From: Anaerosolibacter sp.
GTDB lineage: Bacteria; Bacillota; Clostridia; Peptostreptococcales; Thermotaleaceae
Length of the DNA stretch: 64,000 bases
Reading direction: 5' to 3'
NCBI RefSeq assembly: GCF_029240175.1
Contig: NZ_JARBTM010000007.1
Location: forward strand, 87,045-151,044
Shown in pieces: positions 52,794 through 63,978 of the stretch (positions within the stretch are counted from its first letter, which is position 1; the number at the start of each line of letters is the position of its first letter). The position numbers and the translations under genes are program-made. Below the pieces are notes generated by a model. The model worked only from the letters and a program-made list of their open reading frames with translations, searched no databases and had not been told where the DNA came from.

Positions 52794-54470
52794 TTATTTT
52801 TTAGCATTTTTGTAAACAATGACAATGATGCACAGCATCCCTAAGAAAATGGAAAAAACAAATCCAGCCACAGAAATCTTACCAACAAAAGAGATTTGTT
52901 CTAAATTCTCATGCTTTAATACGATTGCACTTGCGATCAATATGGCCGAAGTCATCATACTGATCATCATCCTGCCGCTAAATCGATCTATTTCTTTGTT
53001 TAAATCCTGAATAGCTGGTTGTTCTATGATCAATGCCATCTCATTTCTTTCTATCTTCTTGATTAAGCGTTTGAATAAAAGTGGCACATCCTTTATCGTG
53101 AGAATTATATCCTCTGTGTAATCTAACAATTCACCAGTTAGTCTTTTAGGATTTAGGCGATGACTGGCAATCTCTTTTATAAACTGCGATGTCACATCAG
53201 ATAGTGAAAAGTTTGGATTTAGTTGTTTTACACAACCTTCTAAAGTTATAATAGCTTTTCCTAAAATAGTAAACTGTGAAGGAAGCTTAATTTTATTATT
53301 ATAGGCAATGCTCATGAGTTCTGAAACCGCATCGCTCATTTTTAAATTCTTAAGTGGTGTATTATAATAATAATTCAAAACAAATGAAATATCTTCCTTC
53401 AGTCGTCTCATATCAGTGTCACTAGACACTGCATCTATTTCAATCAGCAAATTGATAATTTTATCAACATTTTTTTTGGCCCCTGCAACAAATAGATTAG
53501 AAATAAAAGCCATTGTTTCCTTGTCAAGATAACTGGTTATCCCCATATCAATGAAGGCTACTTTATTATTGGATAGCACAAAAATATTACCCGGGTGAGG
53601 ATCACCGTGGAATAACCCGTATATAAATACCTGCTTCATAAATGATTTTGCAATAATATCTCCGATTTTTCCTGTGTCCCATCCCCTTTTTTTAATCTGT
53701 TTAACATTAATAGCTTTTATTCCTTCTATTTCCTCTAAGACAAGAATTCGCTTTGTAGTATATTCCCAGAAGATAAGAGGCACACAAACTTCTAATTGAT
53801 TCTTAAAATTCTCCCTGAATTTTTCTGTGTTTCTTGCCTCTATGGTATAATCCAGCTCTTTTATGATTGAACGAGAGTATTCCTCAACAATTTCTTTAGC
53901 ATGTATAGGCATTTCATCTTTAAAGTATTCGTCAAATAGGGCAGCTAGATGATATAAAATGCTCATATCTCTTTGAATGATTTGTTTGATATTAGGTCGT
54001 TGAATTTTTACAACTACTTTGGTTCCATTTTTCAATCGTGCCTTGTGAACTTGTCCTATAGATGCTGCAGCTACAGGCTTCTCTTCAAATTCTAAAAAAG
54101 CATTACTAGTCTTAACACCTGTCTCATCAGTAAAAATCTTTTTTACTGTTGCTAGTGGGAACGCTGGGGCACAATCCTGAAGCATTGATAATTCCTTCAT
54201 TATTTCTTCTGATACCAAGTCTGGCCTTGTACTTAAAATCTGCCCTAGCTTAATAAATGTTGGTCCCAACTCTTCCAATGCCATTCTTATTCTTTTTTCA
54301 ACAGGTAAAGTTGTGTCAATTTTAGATTTCTTCTGTACCCATCCTTGAATAGATCTATTTTGAAAAAGTTTGATTACAATATAATCAAAACCATACTTCA
54401 TAAGAACTTCTGCGATTTCTTTATAGCGTTTCACATTTTTATATCCATTGCCTATTTTTCTTAGGGCCAT
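52794..54470 (-). CDS. ABC1/UbiB (AarF) family atypical kinase
   Basis: About 558 residues. The kinase-like core has the family KxGQ motif as [15 protein letters not shown], the alanine-rich loop [38 protein letters not shown] and [10 protein letters not shown]. The C-terminus has two membrane segments ([17 protein letters not shown] and [20 protein letters not shown]). Members support ubiquinone synthesis in proteobacteria; in anaerobic Firmicutes without ubiquinone the role is unknown, perhaps lipid or isoprenoid handling. The start at the ATG at 54470 follows TAGGTG. Confidence 0.88.
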   Translation of the reverse strand: MALRKIGNGYKNVKRYKEIAEVLMKYGFDYIVIKLFQNRSIQGWVQKKSKIDTTLPVEKRIRMALEELGPTFIKLGQILSTRPDLVSEEIMKELSMLQDCAPAFPLATVKKIFTDETGVKTSNAFLEFEEKPVAAASIGQVHKARLKNGTKVVVKIQRPNIKQIIQRDMSILYHLAALFDEYFKDEMPIHAKEIVEEYSRSIIKELDYTIEARNTEKFRENFKNQLEVCVPLIFWEYTTKRILVLEEIEGIKAINVKQIKKRGWDTGKIGDIIAKSFMKQVFIYGLFHGDPHPGNIFVLSNNKVAFIDMGITSYLDKETMAFISNLFVAGAKKNVDKIINLLIEIDAVSSDTDMRRLKEDISFVLNYYYNTPLKNLKMSDAVSELMSIAYNNKIKLPSQFTILGKAIITLEGCVKQLNPNFSLSDVTSQFIKEIASHRLNPKRLTGELLDYTEDIILTIKDVPLLFKRLIKKIERNEMALIIEQPAIQDLNKEIDRFSGRMMISMMTSAILIASAIVLKHENLEQISFVGKISVAGFVFSIFLGMLCIIVIVYKNAKK

Positions 54471-54489
54471 TCTAGTCACCTACAAATTT

Positions 54490-54525
54490 AAAAGGTAATA
54501 ACATCTTAAGGATATTATTACCTTT
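54490..54525 (-). terminator. Terminator of secDF
   Basis: AAAGGTAATAATATC / GATGTTATTACCTTT (one mismatch), followed leftward by TAAATTTG, between secF and the aarF homologue. Confidence 0.75.
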
Positions 54526-54560
54526 CTCTTGGCTACATTATAAGCTAGTTCGAATTTCTT

Positions 54561-55442
54561 TTACGCAGGTCGATATTTTCCTTTGCCTTTTTCCCAGTTT
54601 TTCCATATAACCCAAATTGGACTTGCAATGAAAATGGAAGAATATGCTCCTGTAGCAATACCAGCAATCAGCGGCAATGCAAATTGTCTAATAGATTCAA
54701 CACCTAGTACATATAAAGTCACAATCGTAATCAGTGTAGTTAATGAAGTATTGATCGATCTAGCCAATGTTTGATTGATACTTTCATTTGCTATTCCTGC
54801 ATAATCAGGCTTTTTTGCAAACTTAAGATTTTCTCGGATCCTATCGAAAACAACAATTGTATCATTGATAGAATACCCTACCACTGTTAATACAGCTGCC
54901 ACCAGGGAGCTGTTCAAAGGTATTTGGAACAATCCATAGATAGCAACGACAACGAGAACGTCGTGGATTAGAGCGATAATACCTGCTACACCAAATTTAA
55001 ATTCAAATCTAAAGGTAATGTAGGCCAACATGCCAATAGAGGCAATCGCTATGGATAATAATGCTTTCTGAGCGATCTCTTTCCCCATTGTAGGCCCGAA
55101 CTGCTCTGCTTGTCTAAAGTCCTCATCCTGTAAATTATACTTTTCTTTAAAAGCATTGAAAATCTCTTCTCGTTCTTTATTATCAAGGTCTTTTTTCGTC
55201 TTGATGATAATCTCTTGTTTCTCTTCGCCAGCATGAAGAATGTCTGCATCCAGAGCGAACTGAGATGTGATGTCTTTTGCTTCTTCTACACCGATGGTTT
55301 CTCCAATATTGATCTGCATCATGGTTCCACCCGTGAAATCTATTCCCATATTGAAACCGTTAATCAATCCCACAAATAAACCTATGACAATGACGGCTAT
55401 AGAAAGACCAAACCATATTTTTGATTTTTCTACTATTCTCAT
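54561..55442 (-). CDS. secF: Protein export membrane protein SecF
   Basis: A 293-residue SecF with six membrane segments and one outer domain. The first segment is followed by GFNMGIDFTGGTMMQI; the conserved GYSINDTIVVFDRIRENL is present. It works with SecD and YajC to drive Sec export with the proton or sodium gradient. It lies 15 bases after secD. Confidence 0.95.
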   Translation of the reverse strand: MRIVEKSKIWFGLSIAVIVIGLFVGLINGFNMGIDFTGGTMMQINIGETIGVEEAKDITSQFALDADILHAGEEKQEIIIKTKKDLDNKEREEIFNAFKEKYNLQDEDFRQAEQFGPTMGKEIAQKALLSIAIASIGMLAYITFRFEFKFGVAGIIALIHDVLVVVAIYGLFQIPLNSSLVAAVLTVVGYSINDTIVVFDRIRENLKFAKKPDYAGIANESINQTLARSINTSLTTLITIVTLYVLGVESIRQFALPLIAGIATGAYSSIFIASPIWVIWKNWEKGKGKYRPA

Positions 55443-55457
55443 GAAATCAACCCCTTT

Positions 55458-56717
55458 CTACGCCCCATATAGCTTCGTATTTTTAAAGAAATTAAAACTA
55501 GTGAATATTTTAAGCAATATTTTCGTGACGACAACAGCTGTGAACATACTGGCAAAAATACCGATCATCAAGGTAACTGCAAATCCTTTGATGGGGCCAG
55601 ATCCAAATTGAAATAGTACTATAGCCGCAATAACCGTAGTAATATTTGAATCTAAGATGGTTGATAGGGCTCTTGAAAAACCTGAATCTACTGAGGCCCT
55701 TAAAGACTTTCCATTTCTAATTTCTTCCTTGATTCTTTCAAATATAATAACATTGGCATCAACGGCCATACCAATTGATAATATTAATCCTGCAATGCCT
55801 GGTAAAGTCAGTGTGGCATTAAATCCAATCATCACCCATAAAACAATGCTCGTATACAGAACCAATGCAAGGGCAGCAATGAAGCCCGGTAATCTGTAAT
55901 AAACAATCATAAAGATAAATACTAATAGAATCCCGATGATCCCAGCCGTAACACTCTTGTTTAAGGAATCAATACCGAGGGTTGGTCCGATTGCTGAAGT
56001 TTGCACTTCCGAAAGGTTTACTGGCAGTGCACCGCCTCGAATTAAAGCAGCCAATTGTGAAGCTTCCTCTAAAGTAAAATTGCCTGTGATTACGCCGCGT
56101 CCGTTGGGAATCTCATTTTGAACTGCGGGCGTTGAAATTGGCACATTATCTAGCACAATGGCAATGACTTTTTCTTCGATCCTCGTCTTTGCAGCTAGTT
56201 CTCTCGTAGCTTCTTGAAAAGCCTTTGAACCTTCACTGTTAAATTCTAGGGATACGGATGGGATATTTCCTTTGTCTTGTTCAAAAACAACTTCAGCGTT
56301 TTTGACCTGTTCTCCAGTTAATACAACCTGACCATCCGGCTTTATAAACTGCAACTGGGCTGTTTTACCAATTACCTCGATGGCTTCAGTAGCATTTTTC
56401 GCCCCTGGCAGTTCAATTCTTATTCTTTTTTCTCCTTCACGGACAATATTTGGTTCTGTTAATCCTAAGCCATTTACTCTTCTTTCAATGACCTCTTTTG
56501 TTTGATTCATTATTTTATCAAGCTCGTCACCTGACGCATTCGTTTCTGCCTCTAGAACAACAAATACACCGCCCTTTAGATCCAAACCGAGCTTCATGTT
56601 TTCTTGAATGGAGCCGATTCTTATATTGCCAGCCTCGAATCCATAAATGCCAACTATGGCAGATGCCGCAATTACTGCTAATACAAGCAATAAAGCAATT
56701 AGATTTTTGATATTCAT
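55458..56717 (-). CDS. secD: Protein export membrane protein SecD
   Basis: A 419-residue SecD. The N-terminal segment leads to MKLGLDLKGGVFVVLEAE; the C-terminal part has IGMAVDANVIIFERIKEEI and six membrane segments in all. It has the short Firmicutes form of the outer P1 domain. ATG follows AGGGAGAATAG. It has its own promoter just upstream, although the gamma-carbonic-anhydrase-like gene ends nearby. Confidence 0.95.
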   Translation of the reverse strand: MNIKNLIALLLVLAVIAASAIVGIYGFEAGNIRIGSIQENMKLGLDLKGGVFVVLEAETNASGDELDKIMNQTKEVIERRVNGLGLTEPNIVREGEKRIRIELPGAKNATEAIEVIGKTAQLQFIKPDGQVVLTGEQVKNAEVVFEQDKGNIPSVSLEFNSEGSKAFQEATRELAAKTRIEEKVIAIVLDNVPISTPAVQNEIPNGRGVITGNFTLEEASQLAALIRGGALPVNLSEVQTSAIGPTLGIDSLNKSVTAGIIGILLVFIFMIVYYRLPGFIAALALVLYTSIVLWVMIGFNATLTLPGIAGLILSIGMAVDANVIIFERIKEEIRNGKSLRASVDSGFSRALSTILDSNITTVIAAIVLFQFGSGPIKGFAVTLMIGIFASMFTAVVVTKILLKIFTSFNFFKNTKLYGA

Positions 56718-56753
56718 CCTCTATTCTCCCTCCTTAAGACACTCATAAGAACA

Positions 56754-56782
56754 ATTATATACGTTGTCCTAGTTTGCGTCAA
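56754..56782 (-). promoter_or_regulatory. Promoter of secDF
   Basis: Read leftward, TTGACG (56782-56777), 17 bases, TATAAT (56759-56754), 37 bases before the secD start. Confidence 0.75.
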
Positions 56783-56795
56783 TTGCGTACAAATT

Positions 56796-57302
56796 TTATT
56801 TTATGTTATGGGTTTTGGCCAACAAAACATAATTATCTGCAGACGTTTTAAAGTGTTCTTTTTCTTCATCAGTAATTTCTCTTATAACCTTGGCAGGCGA
56901 TCCCATAACTAAAGAGTTGTCTGGAATTGTTTTGCCTGGAGGCACTAAGGAGCCTGCACCGATAATTACGTTGTTTCCGACCACTGCACCATCCAGTACA
57001 ATTGCCCCCATTCCAACAAGTACATAATCTCCTATTGTGCATGCATGGATGATGGCCCCATGTCCTACTGTAACATAATTACCGATCTTTGTTGGCATAT
57101 TTGTGTTTATATGGACTGTACAGTTATCTTGAATATTTGTATTCTCTCCAATTTCTATTTCATTGCCATCGCCTCGAATTACTGTACCATACCATACATT
57201 GGCGTTTTTTTTCATTCTGACACGGCCTATAACATCTGCGCTTTCTGATATATAGCAGCTTTCATGGATTTCGGGCTTGTACCCTTTGTATTCATGAATC
57301 AT
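56796..57302 (-). CDS. Gamma-carbonic-anhydrase-like hexapeptide protein
   Basis: A 168-residue left-handed beta-helix protein of the gamma-CA/YrdA group. Repeats are visible from residue 15 on (VIGRVRMKKNANVWYGTVIRG, IQDNCTVHIN, VGHGAIIHACTIGDYVLVGM). Metal-binding histidines are at VHIN, GHGAIIH. Activity as carbonic anhydrase is not assured for this group. The start was set at the ATG at 57302, after AGAGGAGGCGG; 16 upstream codons overlap the maturase gene. It is 2 bases after the SCIFF maturase. Confidence 0.92.
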   Translation of the reverse strand: MIHEYKGYKPEIHESCYISESADVIGRVRMKKNANVWYGTVIRGDGNEIEIGENTNIQDNCTVHINTNMPTKIGNYVTVGHGAIIHACTIGDYVLVGMGAIVLDGAVVGNNVIIGAGSLVPPGKTIPDNSLVMGSPAKVIREITDEEKEHFKTSADNYVLLAKTHNIK

Positions 57303-57304
57303 TT

Positions 57305-58663
57305 TTATTCCGCCTCCTCTAATAATTTCGCTTGTATGAATAAAGAGCATTCAATCCTTTTCTTCTCCATCTCACAACCAATATCGTATGGGATGTTTAT
57401 ATCTTTATGGAAGTTATAAGCATTGGCGTGACATCCTCCACTACAGTAAAATTTAGCCCAACACTTATTGCATTTTTCTTTATTATATACGTGAGCATCG
57501 CCAAAGGATGTTTGCAAGTCTGTTTTGAATTCATTTTTCAGTACATTTCCAATAAGAAATTCATCATTTCCTACAAACTGATGACAAGGGTAGATATCAC
57601 CTTCTGGAGTAATTGCCACATATTCAGACCCAGCACCACAGCCAGATAATCGTTTAATGACACATGGTCCTTGTGATAAGTCAATCATAAAGTGAAAGAA
57701 GTTAAAACCATTTCCTGCTTTATGGCGTTTTATATATTCTCGAGCTAATGTTTCGTATTCACGAGCGATGATTTCTAAATCTTGTTCCTTAATTGCATAT
57801 GGCATGCCATCATCAGCAACAACGGGTTCTACTGAAGTATTCTTAAATCCTAAATCAGCCAGATGGAGTACATCGGAGGAAAAATCTAAATTATCACTGG
57901 TAAATGTTCCTCGCACATAATAACTCTTTCCATTTCTCATTTCAGCCATTTTCAATAGCTTGGGTACGATGATATCATAGGTACCATTACCATTTACTGT
58001 ATATCTCATTTTATCATTTACTTCTTTTCTACCGTCTATACTTAGAACAACATTTTCCATATTCTCATTGATATATTCCATGGCCTCATCATCAAGCAGT
58101 ACCCCATTGGTGGTAAGCGTGAATCTAAATCGCTTATTTGTTTCTAATTCTCTGCTTCGTCCATATTTCACGATTTCCTTTACGGTTTCGAAGTTCATCA
58201 TGGGTTCACCGCCAAAGAAGTCTATCTCCAAGTTTCTTCTAGCGCCGGAATTTTCAATCAGAAAATCTAACGCTTTTTTCCCAACTTCTGATGACATGAG
58301 ACTTCGATCACCTTTAAAGTCTCCTTGGGAAGCAAAACAATATTTGCATCTTATGTTGCAATCATGGGCAATATGGAGACATAGTGCTTTTACCACTGGT
58401 TTTCGATTGATGAAGGCTGGATGATTAGCATATGAATCCTCTGTAAAGAGTAATCCTTCGGATTCAAGTGTTCCTATCTCTTCCATGGCTTCTAATATGG
58501 CTTGTTCGTCATAGCGACCTGAAAATAATTTGACAAGTTCTTCTTGGGTTTTGTATTTATACTCATCTAGTAAGTTATATACAATTTCATCTACAACATG
58601 TACAGCACCGCTGTTTACATCTAGAACGATTTTTACATCATCTAATACAAATTTATGTATCAT
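57305..58663 (-). CDS. SCIFF peptide radical-SAM maturase
   Basis: A 452-residue radical-SAM/SPASM enzyme that forms thioether cross-links in the SCIFF peptide encoded just upstream. The N-terminal part is a RiPP-recognition-like region. The SAM cluster motif is CNIRCKYCFASQGDFKG (CxxxCxxC) near residue 97. The C-terminal SPASM cysteines are CGAGSEYVAI, YPCHQF and CNKCWAKFYCSGGC. Size and motifs match the known clostridial maturase (CteB type). ATG follows AGGGAGG. Confidence 0.95.
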   Translation of the reverse strand: MIHKFVLDDVKIVLDVNSGAVHVVDEIVYNLLDEYKYKTQEELVKLFSGRYDEQAILEAMEEIGTLESEGLLFTEDSYANHPAFINRKPVVKALCLHIAHDCNIRCKYCFASQGDFKGDRSLMSSEVGKKALDFLIENSGARRNLEIDFFGGEPMMNFETVKEIVKYGRSRELETNKRFRFTLTTNGVLLDDEAMEYINENMENVVLSIDGRKEVNDKMRYTVNGNGTYDIIVPKLLKMAEMRNGKSYYVRGTFTSDNLDFSSDVLHLADLGFKNTSVEPVVADDGMPYAIKEQDLEIIAREYETLAREYIKRHKAGNGFNFFHFMIDLSQGPCVIKRLSGCGAGSEYVAITPEGDIYPCHQFVGNDEFLIGNVLKNEFKTDLQTSFGDAHVYNKEKCNKCWAKFYCSGGCHANAYNFHKDINIPYDIGCEMEKKRIECSLFIQAKLLEEAE

Positions 58664-58788
58664 TCATGATCCTCCCTAAAATTAATCTAAAACACTATTC
58701 TATTGTATATAAAGTTTTTTTCTATGACAAGAAAAAAAGCACGATCATAGAATGATATTCATTTAATCCTTTCGCTCAATAACAGGAT

Positions 58789-58822
58789 AAAAGGACAGTA
58801 ACGTTATCATTACTGTCCTTTT
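58789..58822 (-). terminator. Hairpin between SCIFF and its maturase gene
   Basis: AAAAGGACAGTAA / TTACTGTCCTTTT with ATCCTG following. It lies 10 bases past the SCIFF stop and probably makes the peptide transcript far more abundant than the maturase. Confidence 0.75.
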
Positions 58823-58832
58823 AAGCTATGTA

Positions 58833-58973
58833 TTATTTATTTTCACATTCTTGATTTGCAACAGTACAAGATGTCTTGCAAGCTGATTGGCAAGATGTTT
58901 GGCATTCACCACATCCACCCTTTGCAGCACTATTTTTTAATGTGGCATTTGTTAATGTCTTGATATGCTTCAT
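58833..58973 (-). CDS. SCIFF peptide (six cysteines in forty-five), 46 aa
   Basis: A 46-codon gene too short for usual ORF cut-offs. Leader part MKHIKTLTNATLKNSAAKGG is followed by the core with Cys at 21, 24, 28, 32, 36 and 43 (CGECQTSCQSACKTSC then NQEC). This is the near-invariant SCIFF precursor of clostridia, modified by the radical-SAM maturase next to it. ATG at 58973 follows AGAGGAGGAG. The peptide's biological role is not known. Confidence 0.96.
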   Translation of the reverse strand: MKHIKTLTNATLKNSAAKGGCGECQTSCQSACKTSCTVANQECENK

Positions 58974-59040
58974 GTATTTCTCCTCCTCTACGTTAATTTC
59001 TACTAAATTATAACATAAACCATTTTCCTGTAAAAGTAGT

Positions 59041-59436
59041 TTATTTCAAATTCACACCTATCATTCCGCCGATGCCTCCAGCTGCAATTCCCGTTAATGA
59101 TTTATATAGTACCAGCATCCCTACAGCGAACTCATCTAAAAATATCCATCCCATCACCATCATCAACATGGCATAGAGTAAACCAGCAACTGCACCATTT
59201 AGCCAGCCTTTTCTCCTCAATTTTAATCCTGTGTACATCCCACTCATGGCTACACTAATTACCATAACAACTGAAGTAACGATGGGTATAACCCCCTCTG
59301 ATATACTGGTATATGTGATCATGAGCGCCATAAGGATAAATGCAAATATAGAGAAAACTGATGCAGAAAGAATTCCCTTCATGTATACTACGATAATATT
59401 ATCCTTTCCCATATCTACCTTTTTATTTGACTGCAA
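59041..59436 (-). CDS. TIGR04086 family membrane protein
   Basis: About 131 residues with four membrane segments (MKGILSASVFSIFAFILMAL, then IPIVTSVVMVISVAMSGM, GAVAGLLYAMLMMVMGWIF and LTGIAAGGIGGMIG). It matches the TIGR04086/YrzE-like group often seen near yajC in clostridia. Function unknown. TTG at 59436 is 6 bases after GAGGTG; the GTG nine bases upstream lies within the ribosome binding site. Confidence 0.82.
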   Translation of the reverse strand: MQSNKKVDMGKDNIIVVYMKGILSASVFSIFAFILMALMITYTSISEGVIPIVTSVVMVISVAMSGMYTGLKLRRKGWLNGAVAGLLYAMLMMVMGWIFLDEFAVGMLVLYKSLTGIAAGGIGGMIGVNLK

Positions 59437-59522
59437 TATAATCACCTCACATATGAATTCTTATATCATATTTATGCGATAATGATTGAAATATTACAAT
59501 AACTCAATGATTGAAGAGGTGG

Positions 59523-59550
59523 TAAAAAAACAAGGATGCTTTCGCATCCC
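59523..59550 (-). terminator. Terminator of yajC
   Basis: GGATGCgaaaGCATCC hairpin followed leftward by TTGTTTTTTTACC, right after the yajC stop. Confidence 0.88.
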
Positions 59551-59551
59551 A

Positions 59552-59833
59552 TTATTCTTCTGTAGTTTCTCCTTTATTTACGTTTCCGACAGCCCATCTT
59601 GCAATCTGAAGTTTCAATTTATCAGCGCCAACTTCAATTGTAAGTACATCTTCTTTTATCTTTGTTATTTTACCATGGATACCGCCAATAGTTACGATTT
59701 GATCGCCAACTTTTAAATTGCTTCTCATTTCCTTTACTTGCTTATCCCGCTTCTGCTGTGGTCTAATAATTAGAAAATAGAATATTCCTAGAAAAACCGC
59801 CGTCATAATAATTGGTGAATATGTTCCAGCCAT
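59552..59833 (-). CDS. yajC: Preprotein translocase subunit YajC
   Basis: A 93-residue YajC: one N-terminal membrane segment (IIMTAVFLGIFYFLIIRPQQ) then a basic cytoplasmic part with VGDQIVTIGGIHGKITKI. It is an auxiliary part of the SecDF complex. It follows tgt, as in most bacteria, and is separated from secDF here by four genes. Confidence 0.95.
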   Translation of the reverse strand: MAGTYSPIIMTAVFLGIFYFLIIRPQQKRDKQVKEMRSNLKVGDQIVTIGGIHGKITKIKEDVLTIEVGADKLKLQIARWAVGNVNKGETTEE

Positions 59834-59903
59834 TGATATATATCCCTCCTTTTCTCTAATAGTTATATATATTCAACGTAGAAGTTAGAACTCCTTTTCT
59901 TGT

Positions 59904-61022
<1,119 letters not shown>

Positions 61023-61055
61023 TTATATTAAACCTCCTAATTGTGTACCTTATAT

Positions 61056-62081
61056 TTATAACATGAACATTGCATCCCCAAAGCTAAAGAATCTATATCT
61101 ATTATTTACAGCTTCTTTATAGGCATCTAATGTTATTTCTCTGCTGCTAAAAGCACTTACTAGCATGATTAGTGTTGATTCCGGCAGGTGAAAGTTAGTG
61201 ATAATGCTATCGACAATTTTAAATTGATAGCCTGGATAAATGAAGATATCCGTCCAAGCACCCCCTGGATGCACTTTTCCATCATCGTCAGCAATACTTT
61301 CCAAAGTTCGAATGGACGTAGTACCTACAGCAATCACGCGGCCGCCCTTCTCTTTCGCACGATTGATAGTATTGGCAGTCTCCTCTGTAACTTCAAAGTA
61401 CTCTGCATGCATTTTATGATCATGAATGGTTTCACTCTTTACAGGTCTAAAAGTGCCTAATCCAACATGTAATGTAATGTAAGCAATGCTTACGCCTTTA
61501 TCTTGAAGCTTACACAATAAATCTTGCGTAAAGTGAAGGCCTGCGGTAGGAGCTGCTGCTGAACCTTCATGCTTCGCATATACCGTTTGATACCTCTCCT
61601 TGTCTTCTAACCTCTCCTTAATATAGTGGGGCAGCGGCATAGAGCCTAATTGATCCAAAATTTGCTCGAAAATCCCATCATAATTGAATTCGACAATTCT
61701 TGAACCTTCATCACCATACGCTACAATTTCGGCGCTTAAAAGACCATCGCCAAAAATAATGTGATCACCTATCCGAGCTTTTTTACCTGGCTTGACCAAG
61801 GTCTCCCATCTATCGCCTTCTATTCTTTTTAAAAGAAGAAATTCAACTTTTCCACCTGATTGATCCTTCGTACCAAAGAGTCTGGCAGGAATTACTTTGG
61901 TATTATTAAGCACAAGACAGTCACCAGCTTGTAAATAATCAAAAATATCCTTAAATATCCTATGTTCTATTGAGCCACTCTTCTTATCTACCACCATCAA
62001 CCTAGATTCTTCACGGTTTTTCAGTGGTGTTTGTGCAATTAACTCTTCTGGCAAATCAAAATAAAATTCACTTGTACGCAT
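61056..62081 (-). CDS. queA: S-adenosylmethionine:tRNA ribosyltransferase-isomerase
   Basis: A 341-residue QueA that moves ribose from SAM onto preQ1-tRNA to make epoxyqueuosine. Signature parts are [30 protein letters not shown] and [10 protein letters not shown], near-universal in the family. ATG follows AAGGAGAACTGAC. It lies 12 bases after the SpoIID-domain gene. Confidence 0.97.
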   Translation of the reverse strand: MRTSEFYFDLPEELIAQTPLKNREESRLMVVDKKSGSIEHRIFKDIFDYLQAGDCLVLNNTKVIPARLFGTKDQSGGKVEFLLLKRIEGDRWETLVKPGKKARIGDHIIFGDGLLSAEIVAYGDEGSRIVEFNYDGIFEQILDQLGSMPLPHYIKERLEDKERYQTVYAKHEGSAAAPTAGLHFTQDLLCKLQDKGVSIAYITLHVGLGTFRPVKSETIHDHKMHAEYFEVTEETANTINRAKEKGGRVIAVGTTSIRTLESIADDDGKVHPGGAWTDIFIYPGYQFKIVDSIITNFHLPESTLIMLVSAFSSREITLDAYKEAVNNRYRFFSFGDAMFML

Positions 62082-62093
62082 TGTCAGTTCTCC

Positions 62094-63746
62094 TTACTCT
62101 ATCTGGGTTCCTGTATAATAGTATGTTAATATCTGATCATAAGTATAGCCTTCTTCTGCCATTTTCTTCGCTCCCCACTGGCTCATTCCTAAGCCATGCC
62201 CCCAACCTTTTCCTGTAAAAACATATTGTTTGGCGTTAAAAGAAATATTCTTTAACTCTATTCCATTGAAAACAACAATTTGTTCTAGACTGCCATCCAA
62301 TTGTCTTGTGCCATCCGCTGCAGCAATAAACAAATTACCTGAACTGATTTGCTTTGGTCCTGAAGCATCACCAGAAATAACAGTAGCCGATGCATCCGTG
62401 TTCACTGTAAACCAAGTGCTTTTAATGTTATTATAACCAAATATACTCCGGACCTTTTCTTTTTCTAGAATTTTCTTATCAGAACTTCCACTCACTTCCA
62501 TTTTTAATACTCTACCAAAATCTGAATAAGAAGTTACTTGAATACTATTTAAATCTCCGACTGAAAGCTGTTTACTATTGAGCACCTCTTGAATTTGATC
62601 TTTTGTCATGACGTAGGACCATGTATCATTTGGGGCTCCAATGGAAAATGGATCTGATACACCCTTTAAATACCCTATAGGTGAAGACCAAATATTCTCG
62701 CTATTTTCCGTGTGTCCCCCACTGTTGGAATGATAAAACGGAGTGACTAATTCTCCATTATAGGTTAAAAATTTTCCCCTTGTTTCATCTACTGCCCCAC
62801 GACTTCGTTCATGTTCGCTGTCGAATCCCCCATATACTTGACAATGGGTCGTAGCACATAAATCAAAGCCATATTGGTTATGGCTTCCTAGCTTCTCGAT
62901 GGCATAGTTTCTTGCAGCAACTGCTTGTGCTTTTTGCGCTTCAAGGGGCCAGGTTCCTGACATTTCTTTTGGTACTACTCCATATAGATATTCTTCTAAA
63001 GAAATTCTATTAATGATCGTCAGATCACTACCGGTATACCGTTTTATACCAATGTCACCCCTAAAGTTCTTACCATCTACTTTAACCATATTGGATCCAT
63101 TAGATTTAAAATAATAATCTGTTTCTCCTAGGTTCACCATGCATAATACATCACCAGTTTTTGATAAAACCTGTATTCTCCTATTATTCTGGGGTATTAT
63201 ATTCACCTCGTGCTCTGGAAAAGTTAGTCTTAAAGCTTCAATAGCACTTTGAGCACTGATCGTTGATGTAAACATCCCTGTCCATACTTTCCAGCCATCT
63301 TCAAAGCTCAAATAAGGTTTAGTCGGCATTGTCGTTAAACTGCTCATAAATGCTTGGGCTTCTTCTTGTGAGCTGAATTGTGGGCCAATTTGAATATGAA
63401 TAGGACCTTGTATCGTTTGATTACCATTATCCATTTGTTCATTGTACTGATATTCTATAAATGAACCATTTAATCCCATGAAATAACTGTCCTTACGAAC
63501 ATGGATCTCTTCACTGCTTAAAAAGCTTATTATAGGATTAAAGACACTATTTATGTAGCTTCCCAACGCTAATCCATTTTTTCCAGATATTGATATCATT
63601 GGGGTGGCACTCTCTCCATATTTAAGACCTATTTTCACATATTCAGGAACCCTTCCCTTATCGTATCCATAGACCCGCAGCGGGATAGATATATGGATAA
63701 TGGATATAAGTAGTAGAACTGCTGTTATCTTTAAGATATTACGCAT
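62094..63746 (-). CDS. SpoIID/LytB domain protein, secreted
   Basis: A 550-residue exported protein. The N-terminal signal segment (IRISILKITAVLLL-like region, residues 5-24) leads to an SPOR-like middle and a SpoIID/LytB domain from about residue 225: ISLEEYLYGVVPKEMSGTWP, AQAVAARNYAIEKLG, THCQVYGG and the late WGHGLGMSQWGAKKMAEEGY. SpoIID cleaves bare glycan strands of peptidoglycan at engulfment; LytB-type proteins modify amidases. Which applies here is open. It heads the queA-tgt-yajC unit. Confidence 0.87.
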   Translation of the reverse strand: MRNILKITAVLLLISIIHISIPLRVYGYDKGRVPEYVKIGLKYGESATPMISISGKNGLALGSYINSVFNPIISFLSSEEIHVRKDSYFMGLNGSFIEYQYNEQMDNGNQTIQGPIHIQIGPQFSSQEEAQAFMSSLTTMPTKPYLSFEDGWKVWTGMFTSTISAQSAIEALRLTFPEHEVNIIPQNNRRIQVLSKTGDVLCMVNLGETDYYFKSNGSNMVKVDGKNFRGDIGIKRYTGSDLTIINRISLEEYLYGVVPKEMSGTWPLEAQKAQAVAARNYAIEKLGSHNQYGFDLCATTHCQVYGGFDSEHERSRGAVDETRGKFLTYNGELVTPFYHSNSGGHTENSENIWSSPIGYLKGVSDPFSIGAPNDTWSYVMTKDQIQEVLNSKQLSVGDLNSIQVTSYSDFGRVLKMEVSGSSDKKILEKEKVRSIFGYNNIKSTWFTVNTDASATVISGDASGPKQISSGNLFIAAADGTRQLDGSLEQIVVFNGIELKNISFNAKQYVFTGKGWGHGLGMSQWGAKKMAEEGYTYDQILTYYYTGTQIE

Positions 63747-63941
63747 TTAGTCATCTCCTTCATATTCGATAAGTTATTCTATTATTTTTCGACAAAATCC
63801 AATAATATCCTTCAAAGTCATCATAATGTAAATATTTCGAAATAATTAACTTTCATTGCATATGTTCTAAATTGCCATAAAAAAGAAAAACTGTCCTCTG
63901 ACCAATGTCATTAAGATAAGAAAAACAGACGATTTTATTTA

Positions 63942-63978
63942 AATCAGCGTATAGAAATTATACGCTGATTTTTTATAT
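63942..63978 (+). terminator. Rightward intrinsic terminator, no gene seen before it
   Basis: AATCAGCGTATA / TATACGCTGATT (12-bp perfect stem) followed by TTTTATATAATTTTTT on the plus strand. There is no rightward gene within the window upstream of it, so it may end a leftward gene outside the window, act in both directions, or end a short antisense RNA. The rest of 63747-64000 has no gene. Confidence 0.6.
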
